Source of the DNA: Methyloprofundus sp.
Lineage (GTDB): Bacteria; Pseudomonadota; Gammaproteobacteria; Methylococcales; Methylomonadaceae
DNA length: 64,000 nucleotides
Direction of reading: 5' to 3'
NCBI GenBank assembly: GCA_016592635.1
Contig: AP023240.1
Coordinates: forward strand, 1,116,001-1,180,000
Below the pieces are notes generated by a model that was not told where the DNA came from, did no database searches, and worked only from the letters and a program-made list of their open reading frames with translations. This document shows, piece by piece, positions 54,844 to 64,000 of this stretch. Numbering within the stretch: position 1 is the stretch's first letter; each line of letters begins with the position of its first letter. The position numbers and the translations under genes are program-made.

Positions 54844-56289
54844 CTAGATTGAAAAGGGAATATGCAAAGACCTATCATTTAAGGCCAAAGCACTTTCATG
54901 AATAGCTTCAGAAATAGTTGGGTGTGCATGGATTGTGCGCGCTAAATCTTCGGCTGTTGCAGAGAACTCCATGGCTAACACTGCTTCAGCAATTAATTCT
55001 GAGGCCAAAGCGCCAATGATATGCACCCCTAAAATGATTTCAGTCTCAGCTTGCATGATCATTTTAACCATACCTTGGGTATTGCCCATGATTTGCGCAC
55101 GACTGGTGGCATTAAAAGGAAAGCAACTGGTTTTAATGTTTTCACCAATGGCAATAAGGTCTTGCTCTGATTGACCTACCCAAGCAATTTCAGGATCGGT
55201 ATAAATCACATTTGGAATGGTGTGGTAGTTAATAGGAGATTGTTGTTCCGCTATATGCTCAGCAACAAATATACCTTCTTCAATGCCTTTATGGGCAAGC
55301 ATCGGGCCTGATAAGGTTAAGTCACCAATAGCATAAACACCTGGCAGAGTCGTCATGCAATTTTCATCTACATGCACGAAACCTTCTTCATCTAGCAATA
55401 GGTCAGCAGAAGGGGCAATCAGTAATTCTGTATTGGGTTTTCTGCCCGAAGCGACCACTAGCTTATTAAAGGTGCAATGTTGTCTGCCTTGTGCATCTTC
55501 GTATTCGACAATAACTTGATTATTTTTTACTTCGGTAGAAATAACACGTGCGCCAAGGCGAATATCTAAATTCTGTTGGGTAAAAAGCTTTAATGCTTCT
55601 GCGGCTATATCATGGTCTGCAATCGGCATAAAGGCTTCCTGCGCTTCCAGTAAAATGACTTTAGAGCCGAGTTTATTCCAGATGCCAGCTAATTCAACAC
55701 CAATCGCACCCGCACCAATAATACCTAAAGTTTTAGGCACTTCCATTAGGTTTAATGCTTGTTGGCCGTCAATGATAAATTGATTGTCTAGTGGTGCAAA
55801 ACTAAGCTGGACTGCACTTGAACCCGCTGCCAAGATAATTTTATTAGCGGTAATGACCCGTGGAATACCACCATCAATCGGGTCTATTTCAACACGATTT
55901 GGGTTGATCAGTTGGGCGCGTGCGTGGAAAGAGTCTACTTTATTGGCAACAAATAGTTTTTCAATGTGCTCACTTAACGCGGCGACAATTGATTCCTTGC
56001 GGTGTTGCATTTTTGGAATATCGGCTTGAATATTAGTAGCACTAATACCATGCGCAGTAATATCATTATTCAGAGTTGCAAATAATTTAGCCGATTCTAA
56101 AAGTGCCACGGCTGCAATACAGCCGGCATTAACATAAGCACCCCCAAAGCAATGTTGCTCAGTTGCATTGACTTTGCGGTCAATACAGGCAGTTTTTAAA
56201 CCTAACTGAGCAGCACGTATCGCAGCAACATAGCCAGCTGGGCCTGCTCCAATTACCAGTACATCATAGTCATTAGTTGCTTGAGACAT
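54844..56289 (-). CDS. lpd: Dihydrolipoamide dehydrogenase (E3) lacking one redox cysteine
   Basis: A 481-aa flavoprotein with the E3 order: FAD motif VIGAGPAGYVAAIRAAQLG, central NAD motif GAGAIGVELAGIWNKLGS, FAD block YAIGDLTLSGPMLAH, and C-terminal HAHPTISEAIHE with the catalytic His-Glu pair. The usual active site GGTCLNVGCIPSK reads GGAYVNAGCIAAV here: the first Cys is Tyr, and Pro-Ser-Lys is changed. A normal disulfide cannot form, so classic lipoamide oxidation is doubtful. It is the last gene of sucA-sucB-lpd. Confidence 0.85.
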   Translation of the reverse strand: MSQATNDYDVLVIGAGPAGYVAAIRAAQLGLKTACIDRKVNATEQHCFGGAYVNAGCIAAVALLESAKLFATLNNDITAHGISATNIQADIPKMQHRKESIVAALSEHIEKLFVANKVDSFHARAQLINPNRVEIDPIDGGIPRVITANKIILAAGSSAVQLSFAPLDNQFIIDGQQALNLMEVPKTLGIIGAGAIGVELAGIWNKLGSKVILLEAQEAFMPIADHDIAAEALKLFTQQNLDIRLGARVISTEVKNNQVIVEYEDAQGRQHCTFNKLVVASGRKPNTELLIAPSADLLLDEEGFVHVDENCMTTLPGVYAIGDLTLSGPMLAHKGIEEGIFVAEHIAEQQSPINYHTIPNVIYTDPEIAWVGQSEQDLIAIGENIKTSCFPFNATSRAQIMGNTQGMVKMIMQAETEIILGVHIIGALASELIAEAVLAMEFSATAEDLARTIHAHPTISEAIHESALALNDRSLHIPFSI

Positions 56290-56303
56290 AAGGTGCTCCT
56301 ACT

Positions 56304-57572
56304 TTAAATATTAAGTAATAAATGTGCGGGTGATTCCAAGCCTTCCTTGATGGCAACCAGAAATTGTACGGCATCACGACCATCAACCAAGCGATGGTCA
56401 TAAGATAGTGCGAGATACATAACTGGGCGAATAACAATTTCTCCATTCTCAACCACTGGCCGTTCGGTGATGGCGTGCATACCTAAAATAGCACATTGTG
56501 GCGGGTTTAAGATGGGGGTTGATAACATCGAACCAAAAATTCCACCATTGGTAATGGTGAAAGTACCTCCATTGAGTTCTTCGTAAGTTAGGGTGCCAGC
56601 TTGTGCTTTGGAACCAAAGTCGACAATATTTTTTTCAATGCCGGCAAAATCAAGTTGGTCGGCATCACGTAGAACCGGCACAATCAAACCACGGGGTGAG
56701 GACACGGCAATACCAACATCATAATAACCATGATAAATAATATCTTGTCCATCTATGGAGGCATTGATAGCAGGGAAGCGCTTAAGGGCTTCAATAGAGG
56801 CTTTAATAAAAAAGGACATAAAGCCTAATTTAACGTCATGCTTGGCAATAAAACGTTCTTGATATTGTTTGCGCAGGTCAATGACGCTTTGCATGTTCAC
56901 TTCATTAAAAGTAGTTAGCATGGCGGCATTTTGTTGCGCTTGTAATAAGCGTTCTGCTACTTTGGCACGTAATCGTGTCATGGGGACACGTTGTTCAGGT
57001 CTGCCATTAGTGCTGGCAACCGGTGCAGAAAGTGTCGCGGTGTTATCGGGTTGCTTTATTGTTTGTTGCTTCGCCTGAGGCTGGTTGGTAATAACAGCAG
57101 ACGTGGGTTGTATTGTAGGGGTAACTTGCACTTGTGGCGGGTTAGCTAAATAATCTTGCACATCACTTTTGGTAATGCGTCCGCCTTTACCTGTTCCTGT
57201 GACTAAGCTTGGGTCTACATTATTTTCAAAAATAATACGGCGCACTGCGGGGCTGAGTGGGATATCAGTACTAGTGCTATCATTTTCTTGTTTAGTAGCC
57301 GAAGAGCTGATTGTGCTGCCATCTGTTACTTCTGTTTCTATAGAAAAAATTGCCAGTAAATCACCGCTTTGTACGGTGCTACCATCTTGGCTAATAATTT
57401 CTTTGAGTACGCCAGCTTGTGGAGCCGGAACTTCAAGGACTACCTTGTCTGTTTCTAAATCAACCAAGTTTTCATCTTTTTTGATTAAATCACCTGGTTG
57501 TTTGTGCCAGCTGATTAACGTCGCATCAGCGACAGATTCAGGTAGAGTAGGAACGCGTATTTCAATGCTCAT
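56304..57572 (-). CDS. sucB: Dihydrolipoyl succinyltransferase (E2 of 2-oxoglutarate dehydrogenase)
   Basis: A 422-aa protein. The lipoyl domain has the modified Lys in [14 protein letters not shown] (residues 38-51), followed by a Ser/Thr/Gln-rich linker, the E1/E3-binding segment [20 protein letters not shown], and a catalytic domain ending [16 protein letters not shown] with the active-site His and Asp. It transfers the succinyl group to CoA in the TCA cycle. It is 9 bp behind sucA and 14 bp before lpd, one operon. Confidence 0.96.
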   Translation of the reverse strand: MSIEIRVPTLPESVADATLISWHKQPGDLIKKDENLVDLETDKVVLEVPAPQAGVLKEIISQDGSTVQSGDLLAIFSIETEVTDGSTISSSATKQENDSTSTDIPLSPAVRRIIFENNVDPSLVTGTGKGGRITKSDVQDYLANPPQVQVTPTIQPTSAVITNQPQAKQQTIKQPDNTATLSAPVASTNGRPEQRVPMTRLRAKVAERLLQAQQNAAMLTTFNEVNMQSVIDLRKQYQERFIAKHDVKLGFMSFFIKASIEALKRFPAINASIDGQDIIYHGYYDVGIAVSSPRGLIVPVLRDADQLDFAGIEKNIVDFGSKAQAGTLTYEELNGGTFTITNGGIFGSMLSTPILNPPQCAILGMHAITERPVVENGEIVIRPVMYLALSYDHRLVDGRDAVQFLVAIKEGLESPAHLLLNI

Positions 57573-57581
57573 GTTTTTTTC

Positions 57582-60404
57582 CTATACAGAGTGCCCATAA
57601 AGGGCCGTTTCTACAACTTGTTTTTGTTGTGCTAAATGTTTGGCCAAATTACCGACTGCAGGAGAGGCTGATGCAGGACGGCCACAATAGATTAAATCAA
57701 TATGTATTGGTTTAAAATGGCTAAAGTTATGGCGCGATTGGTACCATGCACCTTGATTTTGTGGCTCTTCTTGGCACCAAGCCAATATCTTAAGATTTGG
57801 GTATTTTGCTAATTCGGCTTTAAAATCTCCAGAGGGGAAAGGGTATAGTTGTTCTATACGAACAATAGCAACATCACTTGGGTTATCAATATTACGTGCA
57901 TCAATTAAATCATAGTAGACTTTACCAGAGCATATTACCAGACGTGTGATTTTTTCGGGGGCTATGCTGTTATCCGTTTCCGGAATAATATTTTGAAATT
58001 CGCCATTCACTAAGTCTTCTAAAGTAGAAATGGCGGCTTTATGGCGTAATAAGCTTTTTGGCGACATGACAATCAGTGGTTTGCGATAGGTGCGGATTAC
58101 TTGCCGGCGTAATAAATGGAAGATTTGTGCTGGGGTTGAGGGCACACAGACTTGTATGTTTTGATCTGCACACAATTGCAAGTAACGTTCTAAACGAGCT
58201 GAAGAATGTTCGGGGCCTTGACCTTCAAAACCATGTGGTAATAACATTACCAAGCCCGATAAGCGTCCCCACTTACTTTCACCTGAGCTGATAAATTGAT
58301 CTATTAGTACTTGTGCGCCATTGGCAAAATCACCAAATTGAGCTTCCCAGATTGCTAACGTTTCCGGAACAGTAGAGCTGTAGCCATATTCAAAACCTAA
58401 TACACCTGCCTCAGAGAGGATGGAATCAAAAATTTGCGGTCGCCCTTGGGTGGTGTCCAAGTGTTTTACTGGAATATAAGATTCACCATTGATCTGATTA
58501 TGCAAAATAATATGCCGGTGAAAAAAGGTGCCGCGGCCGACATCTTGGCCAACTAAGCGCACATTATATTGGTCCATTAATAGTGTCGCATAAGCCATAT
58601 TTTCCGCAAATCCCCAATCTAATGGCATGGCACCTGCAGCCATTTTACGACGGTTATCCATGATTTTGGCAACACGCGGGTGCAATTCAAAGCCTGGTGG
58701 CAAACGTTGTGACTGGTTATTGCAAAAGCGGATGCGTTCTAATGGTACTTTGGTTGTACAAGGAGTATCCCAGTGTTGGCCAATATATTTATCCCATAGC
58801 TTGGAATAGGAGTAATCTGATTTAATGATAGGACGAGAGACAGGTTGTTCTGCGTCCAGCAAATCTTGATAGCGCTGATCTATCTCTTGTACTTGTGCTT
58901 CGGTCAGAACTTGGGTGCGAACTAATTCAGCTGCATAGAGCTGCCGAGTGGTGTCTAGTTTATTGATTTTTTGATACATCATCGGCTGTGTTGTTGCAGG
59001 TTCGTCAGCTTCGTTATGTCCGCGCCGACGATAGCAAATAAGGTCGATAACAACATCTTTATTAAAGGTGGCTCGATAATCCAACGCCATTTGTGTGACA
59101 AATAACACAGCTTCTGGATCGTCACCATTAACGTGAAACACAGGCGCTTGAATCATATTGGCAACATCTGTGCAATATAGAGTGGAGCGTGCATCAAATG
59201 GATTGCTGGTGGTAAAACCGATCTGATTATTAATAACAATATGTACGGTGCCGCCTGTGGCAAACGCACGAGTTTGTGCCATATTTAAGGTTTCCATAAC
59301 GATACCTTGGCCTGCAAAAGCAGCATCGCCATGAATCAGAATTGGAATAACCGTATTAGTACTGTTTTTGCCATAGCGATCTTGACGTGCTTTAACTGAG
59401 CCCTCGACTACGGGGTTGATTATTTCCAGGTGTGAAGGATTAAAAGCCATAGTGACATGCGCCATACCACCTTCGGTAGCCACGTTCGATGAAAAGCCCA
59501 TATGGTATTTAACATCACCAGTAATAACGCCCCTATCGGTCACGGCAGTGCCTTTGAATTCACTGAAAAGCTGCGCAGGGCTTTTGCCTAAGATATTAAT
59601 CAGTACATTGAGCCGGCCTCGATGTGCCATACCAATGACTAATTCTTTGGTACCATACCTGCCAGAGCGTTGAATAATTTCATCTAGAACAGGAATCAGG
59701 CACTCGCCACCCTCCAATGAAAAACGTTTTTGGCCGACAAAATTTCGGTGTAAGTACTTTTCTATGCCCTCTGCTGCAGTCAATTGCTGTAATAGCCAAA
59801 CCCTTTTGGCATTATCCATGTTTTCGCCTGGTTTGGAGCCTTCCAAACGATTTTTTACCCAGCGCTTGATGTCGGTATCAAATATATGCATATATTCAGT
59901 ACCAATATTACCGCAATAAATTTCTTCTAAGGTGGTGATAATATCTTTTAACGCTAACCGATCTACACCGTATAAAGTACCGGTATCGAATAGAGTTTCC
60001 ATGTCTGGTTCTGCCAAACCATAATAAGCGGGGTCTAGGTCCGGGATTTTTTTGGCAATAGTGCCTAATGGGTTGTTGCGGGCCATTTGGTGACCATGGG
60101 CTCGATAATGATTTATTAAGCGGGCAACTGCAGATTGTTTTTTGACACTTTCTTCGGTAAAGCCTTGTAATTCGGCAATGCGCGATGAGTTGGAGCTTGC
60201 TAGTAGTGCAAAGCGCTCTACCACAGGGCTATGTGCAATATCACGTTTTTCTTGAGTTTGTTGCAAATCAGAAAATTTTTCACGCCAAGTGGATTCAATT
60301 AAATCAGGGTTTTCTAGGTACTGCTCGTACAAATCTTCTATATAAGCAGCGTTACTGCCATAGAGTGCAGAAGTATCTTGGAAAAATTTAAGCAAGTTAC
60401 TCAT
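57582..60404 (-). CDS. sucA: 2-oxoglutarate dehydrogenase E1 component
   Basis: A 940-aa thiamine-diphosphate enzyme. The N-terminal segment SALYGSNAAYIEDLYEQYLE is followed by GMAHRGRLNVLINILGK, the ThDP-binding HGDAAFAGQGIVMETLN and INNQIGFTTSNP, and late YGYSSTVPETLAIWEAQFGD. It decarboxylates 2-oxoglutarate and succinylates the E2 lipoyl group. First gene of the operon; the promoter should lie in the 513-bp gap up to 60917. Confidence 0.97.
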   Translation of the reverse strand: MSNLLKFFQDTSALYGSNAAYIEDLYEQYLENPDLIESTWREKFSDLQQTQEKRDIAHSPVVERFALLASSNSSRIAELQGFTEESVKKQSAVARLINHYRAHGHQMARNNPLGTIAKKIPDLDPAYYGLAEPDMETLFDTGTLYGVDRLALKDIITTLEEIYCGNIGTEYMHIFDTDIKRWVKNRLEGSKPGENMDNAKRVWLLQQLTAAEGIEKYLHRNFVGQKRFSLEGGECLIPVLDEIIQRSGRYGTKELVIGMAHRGRLNVLINILGKSPAQLFSEFKGTAVTDRGVITGDVKYHMGFSSNVATEGGMAHVTMAFNPSHLEIINPVVEGSVKARQDRYGKNSTNTVIPILIHGDAAFAGQGIVMETLNMAQTRAFATGGTVHIVINNQIGFTTSNPFDARSTLYCTDVANMIQAPVFHVNGDDPEAVLFVTQMALDYRATFNKDVVIDLICYRRRGHNEADEPATTQPMMYQKINKLDTTRQLYAAELVRTQVLTEAQVQEIDQRYQDLLDAEQPVSRPIIKSDYSYSKLWDKYIGQHWDTPCTTKVPLERIRFCNNQSQRLPPGFELHPRVAKIMDNRRKMAAGAMPLDWGFAENMAYATLLMDQYNVRLVGQDVGRGTFFHRHIILHNQINGESYIPVKHLDTTQGRPQIFDSILSEAGVLGFEYGYSSTVPETLAIWEAQFGDFANGAQVLIDQFISSGESKWGRLSGLVMLLPHGFEGQGPEHSSARLERYLQLCADQNIQVCVPSTPAQIFHLLRRQVIRTYRKPLIVMSPKSLLRHKAAISTLEDLVNGEFQNIIPETDNSIAPEKITRLVICSGKVYYDLIDARNIDNPSDVAIVRIEQLYPFPSGDFKAELAKYPNLKILAWCQEEPQNQGAWYQSRHNFSHFKPIHIDLIYCGRPASASPAVGNLAKHLAQQKQVVETALYGHSV

Positions 60405-60917
60405 AAAAAGTCCGTATTAGTGTACAAGTTACATTAAAAACTAATTGCGTAGGATGAATAGAGCTTCTTCTAGCTCTAACGAGTCACTACGGCACTAAAA
60501 AAACAGGCACTTCGTTCTACCTGCCTTATGCATTAAAAAATAATAAGGGCAAGCATGAAGCTAAGCTTAGTTTTTTACTTATCTTAGGCTGTAGATGGTA
60601 TATTACCAAGAAATTTTAAGGACGGGAATGGTGTAGCGTAGTATTTAAGGGATGGGAGCTCAATAATATCCGAGCCAGACTTGCCTTTTGGCTATTATTA
60701 ACTCCATTCCTAAGTAATTTCCAACTTAATTTTCGTATTTGTTATGTCAAGTATTTAGATACCATCCTACAGGCAGTGTACTTTTGAATTAGGCTCAATA
60801 AGGTACAAGTTTATTTGTGTAAGGTATCTAATCATTATTTGGTAATGTGTTTTATTTATCCTGGCAGTATAAGTTTTATACCGCAGGGATGTTATATATT
60901 CTTTAGTGCTCAATTAA
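60405..60917. other. Divergent intergenic region, sucA to DUF2914 gene
   Basis: 513 bp between divergent genes. It must hold the sucA promoter (complement) and that of the DUF2914 gene. I see no coding sequence, RNA gene or strong hairpin that I can name. Confidence 0.4.
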
Positions 60918-61667
60918 ATGAAAACAGAAAAAAAATTAACCATCAAAGTAAGGTCTAAAACAGAGCGGCGTATTATGGAGCCTGAGCTTGAAATGATTAC
61001 CGAATGGAATATAAAGCGTATTGTTATTGCGTTGTTGCTATTATTGCTTTTTATTGCAATGCCCGCTTATTATTTTAGTACTTCGGATGGTAATGTAGAA
61101 ACGAGTGTTAACGGTATTGATAAAGATGAGGCTATGATTGCTTCTCATGATACTCAGCAGGAGTTAAAACAGCAACCTTTGGTCGCTCAGCAAAATGAAG
61201 AAGTGGCGACATTGGTGGAAGTTACTCCTCAAAAAGAAGTCATTAAACAAGTTAAAACAGACCTTGTTCCTGGTATTGAGAGGGAAGAAAGCCATGTTAA
61301 GCAACAGATGGCAGTAGAACCAGAGGTGGTTGCCTTACATCAGAATATTACTAGAGCACAACTTGCCGCAGGTATGAACCAAAGAGAGCCTTTTGGAGAG
61401 GTTGATTTACCTTTGTTGGTCAATGAAGAGAAGGCGGGTGGGGTATTTTATTTTACTGAAGTGATTAATATGAAGGGTAAAACTGTATTTCATGAGTGGC
61501 TCTTTCAAGATAAGCTGGCTTATAAGCGTAAATTTAATATTCGTGGTGATAGGTGGCGAATGGCAACTAGTAAATTATTTGATGCTCATTATGTTGGTGC
61601 TTGGCAAGTACGCATCATTACTCAGGAAGGTGAGTTGCTACATAAAATAGATTTTGCGGTACAGTAA
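60918..61667 (+). CDS. DUF2914 membrane-anchored protein
   Basis: A 249-aa protein. A basic N-terminus is followed by one membrane helix (residues about 33-52), a Gln/Glu/Val-rich linker, and a C-terminal DUF2914 domain of about 90 residues (GGVFYFTEVINMKGKTVFHE, AYKRKFNIRGDRWRMATSK, GAWQVRI). The topology puts the domain outside the cytoplasm. The function is unknown. Confidence 0.8.
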   Translation: MKTEKKLTIKVRSKTERRIMEPELEMITEWNIKRIVIALLLLLLFIAMPAYYFSTSDGNVETSVNGIDKDEAMIASHDTQQELKQQPLVAQQNEEVATLVEVTPQKEVIKQVKTDLVPGIEREESHVKQQMAVEPEVVALHQNITRAQLAAGMNQREPFGEVDLPLLVNEEKAGGVFYFTEVINMKGKTVFHEWLFQDKLAYKRKFNIRGDRWRMATSKLFDAHYVGAWQVRIITQEGELLHKIDFAVQ

Positions 61668-61793
61668 TTATCTAGTCAGTATGAATAAACAGTATAATTA
61701 AAAAATAAATTAGTATTTTCTAATTTTTTAATTATAATTATATCCAAGCGATTTTATTAATAAATAGTATGAATAGTTTTAAGGTTAAATAAT

Positions 61794-62114
61794 ATGACTG
61801 ATTTGAATAATCTTTCGGTAACTGAGTTACAAGCAATGATTGAAAATGCAGAGTCTGCATTAAAAACCAAGCAAGCGGATCATCGCAAAGAAGTTTATGC
61901 GCAAATTAAAGCATTAGCTGCTTCAGTTGGGGCAACGGTTGAAATTTTTGCAGATAACAAGAAGCCTGTTCGTAAAGGTACGGGTGTAAAAGTTCCTCCT
62001 AAGTACGTTAACCCTGAAGATCAGAGTGCAACGTGGACAGGGCGTGGGGTTATGCCAAAATGGATGCGAGCTTTAATTGATTCTGGTCGAGATAAGTCTG
62101 AATTTTTAATTTAA
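61794..62114 (+). CDS. H-NS family nucleoid protein
   Basis: A 106-aa protein. The N-terminal helical oligomerisation domain (LSVTELQAMIENAESALKTK) is followed by a basic linker and the C-terminal DNA-binding motif PPKYVNPEDQSATWTGRGVM PKW. Members bind AT-rich, often foreign, DNA and silence it; the AT-rich island here would be a natural target. It is a single gene with a strong terminator behind it. Confidence 0.9.
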   Translation: MTDLNNLSVTELQAMIENAESALKTKQADHRKEVYAQIKALAASVGATVEIFADNKKPVRKGTGVKVPPKYVNPEDQSATWTGRGVMPKWMRALIDSGRDKSEFLI

Positions 62115-62172
62115 TTAAATTTGCTAGGCAAATTATTTTACTGGCAAGTTTTATTACTGATCTTTGATTATT

Positions 62173-62203
62173 AAAAGGCGGTCTTTTAAGACCGCCTTTT
62201 TTA
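62173..62203 (+). terminator. Rho-independent terminator after the H-NS gene
   Basis: AAAAGGCGGTCTT and AAGACCGCCTTTT form a perfect 13-bp stem with a 2-base loop followed by T residues. The flanking A-tract means it can also work on the other strand. Confidence 0.92.
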
Positions 62204-62220
62204 TGGCACTTAATTAAAAT

Positions 62221-62640
62221 ATGTGGATACAAAAACAAATCTCTTTAAAGCCTCAAACGAGAGGGTTTCATTTAGTCAGTACAGAAATATTCTCTGCAGT
62301 TGCTGAGCTAAGTAGTATAAAGGTTGGTCTGATGCATATTTTTATACAGCATACTTCTGCATCTTTGACGATTAATGAAAATGCCGACCCAACTGTCAGA
62401 ACAGATTTTGAAAATTACTTTAATGAGGTAGTACCTGAGAATGAACCTTATTACCAGCATATGGATGAAGGGTCGGATGATATGCCGGCTCATCTTAAAG
62501 CAAGTATCTTAGGTAATAGTTTAACTATCCCCATTACTAATGGTAAGCCAAATATAGGTATCTGGCAGGGTATATATTTATGTGAGCATAGGAACTATGG
62601 TGGCAGTAGACATATTGTAATTACTATTCAGGGTGAGTAA
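62221..62640 (+). CDS. yjbQ: YjbQ family protein
   Basis: A 139-aa protein with the full YjbQ pattern: ISLKPQTRGFHLVSTEI, IFIQHTSASLTINENADPTV, HMDEGSDDMPAHLKASILG, ITNGKPNIGIWQGIYLCEHR. Conserved His, Asp and Arg line the supposed active site. Members show thiamine-phosphate synthase-like side activity, but the physiological role is open. The gene lies 5 bp before the esterase gene. Confidence 0.9.
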   Translation: MWIQKQISLKPQTRGFHLVSTEIFSAVAELSSIKVGLMHIFIQHTSASLTINENADPTVRTDFENYFNEVVPENEPYYQHMDEGSDDMPAHLKASILGNSLTIPITNGKPNIGIWQGIYLCEHRNYGGSRHIVITIQGE

Positions 62641-62645
62641 GTTTT

Positions 62646-63422
62646 ATGAGTGATGCCATTAGCTTAAATTTTGAAGAATATGGAGAGCCAAGTTTACCTG
62701 CTTTAATTATCTTACATGGTTTTTTTGCTTCTTCCAGAAATTGGCGTCAAGTTGCCAAGCAGCTTGCTACGCAGCACCACGTGTATGTATTAGATATGCG
62801 TAACCACGGTGCGTCACCACATGCTGAAATAATGGATTACCCAGCTATGGCGGCTGATATAGCGTCATTTCTACAGGCAGAGCAGTTAGCTAAGGCCAAT
62901 ATCTTAGGGCATAGCATGGGCGGTAAAGTAGCCATGTGGTTGGCTTTATCGGCGCCCGAGTGCATTGATAAATTGATTGTTGCCGATATTTCTCCTGTCA
63001 GTTATCGGCATAGTTTTGATAACTTAATTCAAGCCTTAAAAGATCTCCCTTTAGAGCAGTTATCTACCAGAAAGCAAGCAGATGATTTGTTGTCTAATGC
63101 CATTCCTGAAGCAAGTTTCCGACAGTTTTTATTGCAAAACCTGGTTTTAAAAGAGGGTGCTTATTGTTGGCGTATTGATTTGGATGTTTTTGCTAGTACA
63201 GCTGATAATATTATTGCTTTTCCTGAAACTGAGGGGTTAGCTGTTTATTCTGGCAATGCTTTGTTTTTGGCTGGCGAGACTTCTAGTTATGTTCAAGAAG
63301 ATAGTGTTTATAAGTTATTTCCACAGGCAGACATTAAAGTGATTGCAGGAGCGGGGCATTGGTTACAGGCTGAGCAGCCTGAGTTGTTCTGTGTTGCAGT
63401 TGATGAGTTTTTGCGTGCTTGA
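62646..63422 (+). CDS. ybfF: Alpha/beta hydrolase, YbfF-type esterase
   Basis: A 258-aa protein. The oxyanion segment LHGFFASSRNW, the nucleophile elbow LGHSMGGKVAMWLAL (Ser), a late Asp and the terminal GAGHWLQAEQPE (His) give a complete catalytic triad. The order DMRNHGASPHAEIMDYPAMA is typical of YbfF acyl-CoA esterases. Soluble, with unknown natural substrate. Probably one operon with yjbQ. Confidence 0.88.
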   Translation: MSDAISLNFEEYGEPSLPALIILHGFFASSRNWRQVAKQLATQHHVYVLDMRNHGASPHAEIMDYPAMAADIASFLQAEQLAKANILGHSMGGKVAMWLALSAPECIDKLIVADISPVSYRHSFDNLIQALKDLPLEQLSTRKQADDLLSNAIPEASFRQFLLQNLVLKEGAYCWRIDLDVFASTADNIIAFPETEGLAVYSGNALFLAGETSSYVQEDSVYKLFPQADIKVIAGAGHWLQAEQPELFCVAVDEFLRA

Positions 63423-63435
63423 ACACAAAACAAGG

Positions 63436-63483
63436 GGTCTTTGGTTTATGATTATTGAGCTTGTTTATCATAAATCAAAGACC
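63436..63483. terminator. Long hairpin after the esterase gene
   Basis: A 17-bp inverted repeat with one mismatch (63436-63452 with 63467-63483) lies between the convergent esterase and gspF-like genes. There is no clear U-tract; it probably works as a shared transcript end. Confidence 0.55.
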
Positions 63484-63529
63484 TGAGCCTTTGTGTCCAG
63501 CTCCCTTATATGAATTCAGCAATTAATAA

Positions 63530-64000
63530 TTATACGATTGCACCTAAAACAACAGCGGCATAGAACCAGCGAGGTATCCATTTGGCTAGGGAGTCATTGT
63601 CTATATCAATTAGTTCACCTTGGTGTCTGCTATAGTGTAATAACGCGCTGGCGAGTTTGCCACTTATTTCGCCTGTGTGAGCAGTTTGTCTCGCAGTGGG
63701 GGGGATTTCATCAATCGTCGATAGGGTGTCTGTCACACTATTACCTGCTTGGCTCATTCTAATCTCTATTTTAAAACGCTTTTTTAAGACCGAATTTTTA
63801 ATACTATCAGCTGCTAATTCTAAGGCTTCCGATGCAACTAAGCCACCCTCTAGTAATAAAGCTAATATAAATAAAAATTCATTTACTTGGCGTTTTATAA
63901 TCCATGTGCTGATTTTGGGTGGTTGTAATTGTAGTTGGTGGAGTAGGGGCTTAAACCATAGGGTTAATTGGTAGGCGAGCCAACATAATAAGCCGATTAA
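63530..64000 (-). CDS. GspF/PilC-type secretion or pilus inner-membrane protein (partial)
   Basis: The complement is open from base 64000 to a stop at 63530. It contains a membrane helix (FLFILALLLEGGL), then SEALELAADSIKNSVLKKRF, MSQAGNSVTDTLSTIDEIPP and HTGEISGKLASALLHYSRHQ, the conserved T2SSF block with the GE(I/S)SGxL motif, and a final helix. This is the second half of a platform protein of type II secretion or type IV pili. The N-terminal part is beyond the window. Confidence 0.8.
   Translation of the reverse strand, partial: LIGLLCWLAYQLTLWFKPLLHQLQLQPPKISTWIIKRQVNEFLFILALLLEGGLVASEALELAADSIKNSVLKKRFKIEIRMSQAGNSVTDTLSTIDEIPPTARQTAHTGEISGKLASALLHYSRHQGELIDIDNDSLAKWIPRWFYAAVVLGAIV

Noticed and set aside
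1..64000. CRISPR array or tRNA attachment site
   Set aside because: No regularly spaced repeats of 25-40 bp and no tRNA-like cloverleaf were seen at either island end; the island target is greB.

Overview
The window is a bacterial chromosome segment, most likely from an AT-rich gammaproteobacterium. A methylotroph or methanotroph of the Methylococcales type is plausible but not proven. Core genes supporting this are the sucA-sucB-lpd 2-oxoglutarate dehydrogenase cluster, rnhA, sbcB, an H-NS-family protein, a DUF2914 protein, a GspF/PilC-type protein and a methanethiol oxidase (MtoX) locus. There are no rRNA genes, no CRISPR array, and I recognised no tRNA.

Layout. 1-7582 is core: a histidine kinase (cut by the window edge), a GGDEF diguanylate cyclase, a TetR regulator, a DUF4242 protein, mtoX, a fused SCO-MauG protein, and the 3' part of greB. 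7583-42329 is one genomic island of about 34.7 kb inserted in greB. The 5' part of greB lies at 42332-42472, and joining the two halves at a shared TA restores a normal 157-aa GreB. 42330-64000 is core again: a methyltransferase, rnhA, sbcB, a MazEF-like pair beside gene remnants, a DUF2092 lipoprotein, an aquaporin, a BASS-type transporter, an MscS channel, a CDF transporter split by nested IS elements, lpd-sucB-sucA, DUF2914, H-NS, YjbQ, an esterase and gspF-like.

The island. Its ends carry an inverted AAGAACCCC and subterminal ATACTAT motifs. Near the left end are remains of what I read as a gamma-mobile-trio (GMT) module: an N-terminal piece of the recombinase GmtY, a C-terminal piece of GmtZ, and an intact GmtX. 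Between the two pieces sits an IS66-type element without a target duplication, so the middle was probably deleted. Directly after gmtX is a complete second greB whose sequence differs at the position used for insertion. It could replace the gene the island breaks.

Cargo. After an Xre-type repressor and a duplicated set of small-protein/metallophosphoesterase genes (one split by a 168-bp MITE) comes a tightly packed defence operon. It encodes a PLD-like SNF2 helicase, a DUF4391 protein, a type III Mod, a DNA-binding protein, a Fic/Doc protein and a type III Res. Then come two different reverse transcriptases and a downstream region with several RNA hairpins and an ACACACACA tract. The paired RTs look like a type 3 defence-associated RT system (DRT3: Drt3a + Drt3b + ncRNA). 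All three parts are interrupted by IS elements: an IS66-type copy in drt3a, another in drt3b, and an IS4-like element in one arm of an ncRNA hairpin. Each has a perfect 8-bp target duplication, and removing each restores the frame or the stem. The right end of the island is a graveyard of degraded transposases.

Other notable points: the dihydrolipoamide dehydrogenase beside sucAB lacks the first cysteine of its redox disulfide; the TetR regulator has matching palindromes in its own promoter and in the mtoX operon promoter; and several small elements (two MITEs, REP-like palindromes) can be resolved to the base.
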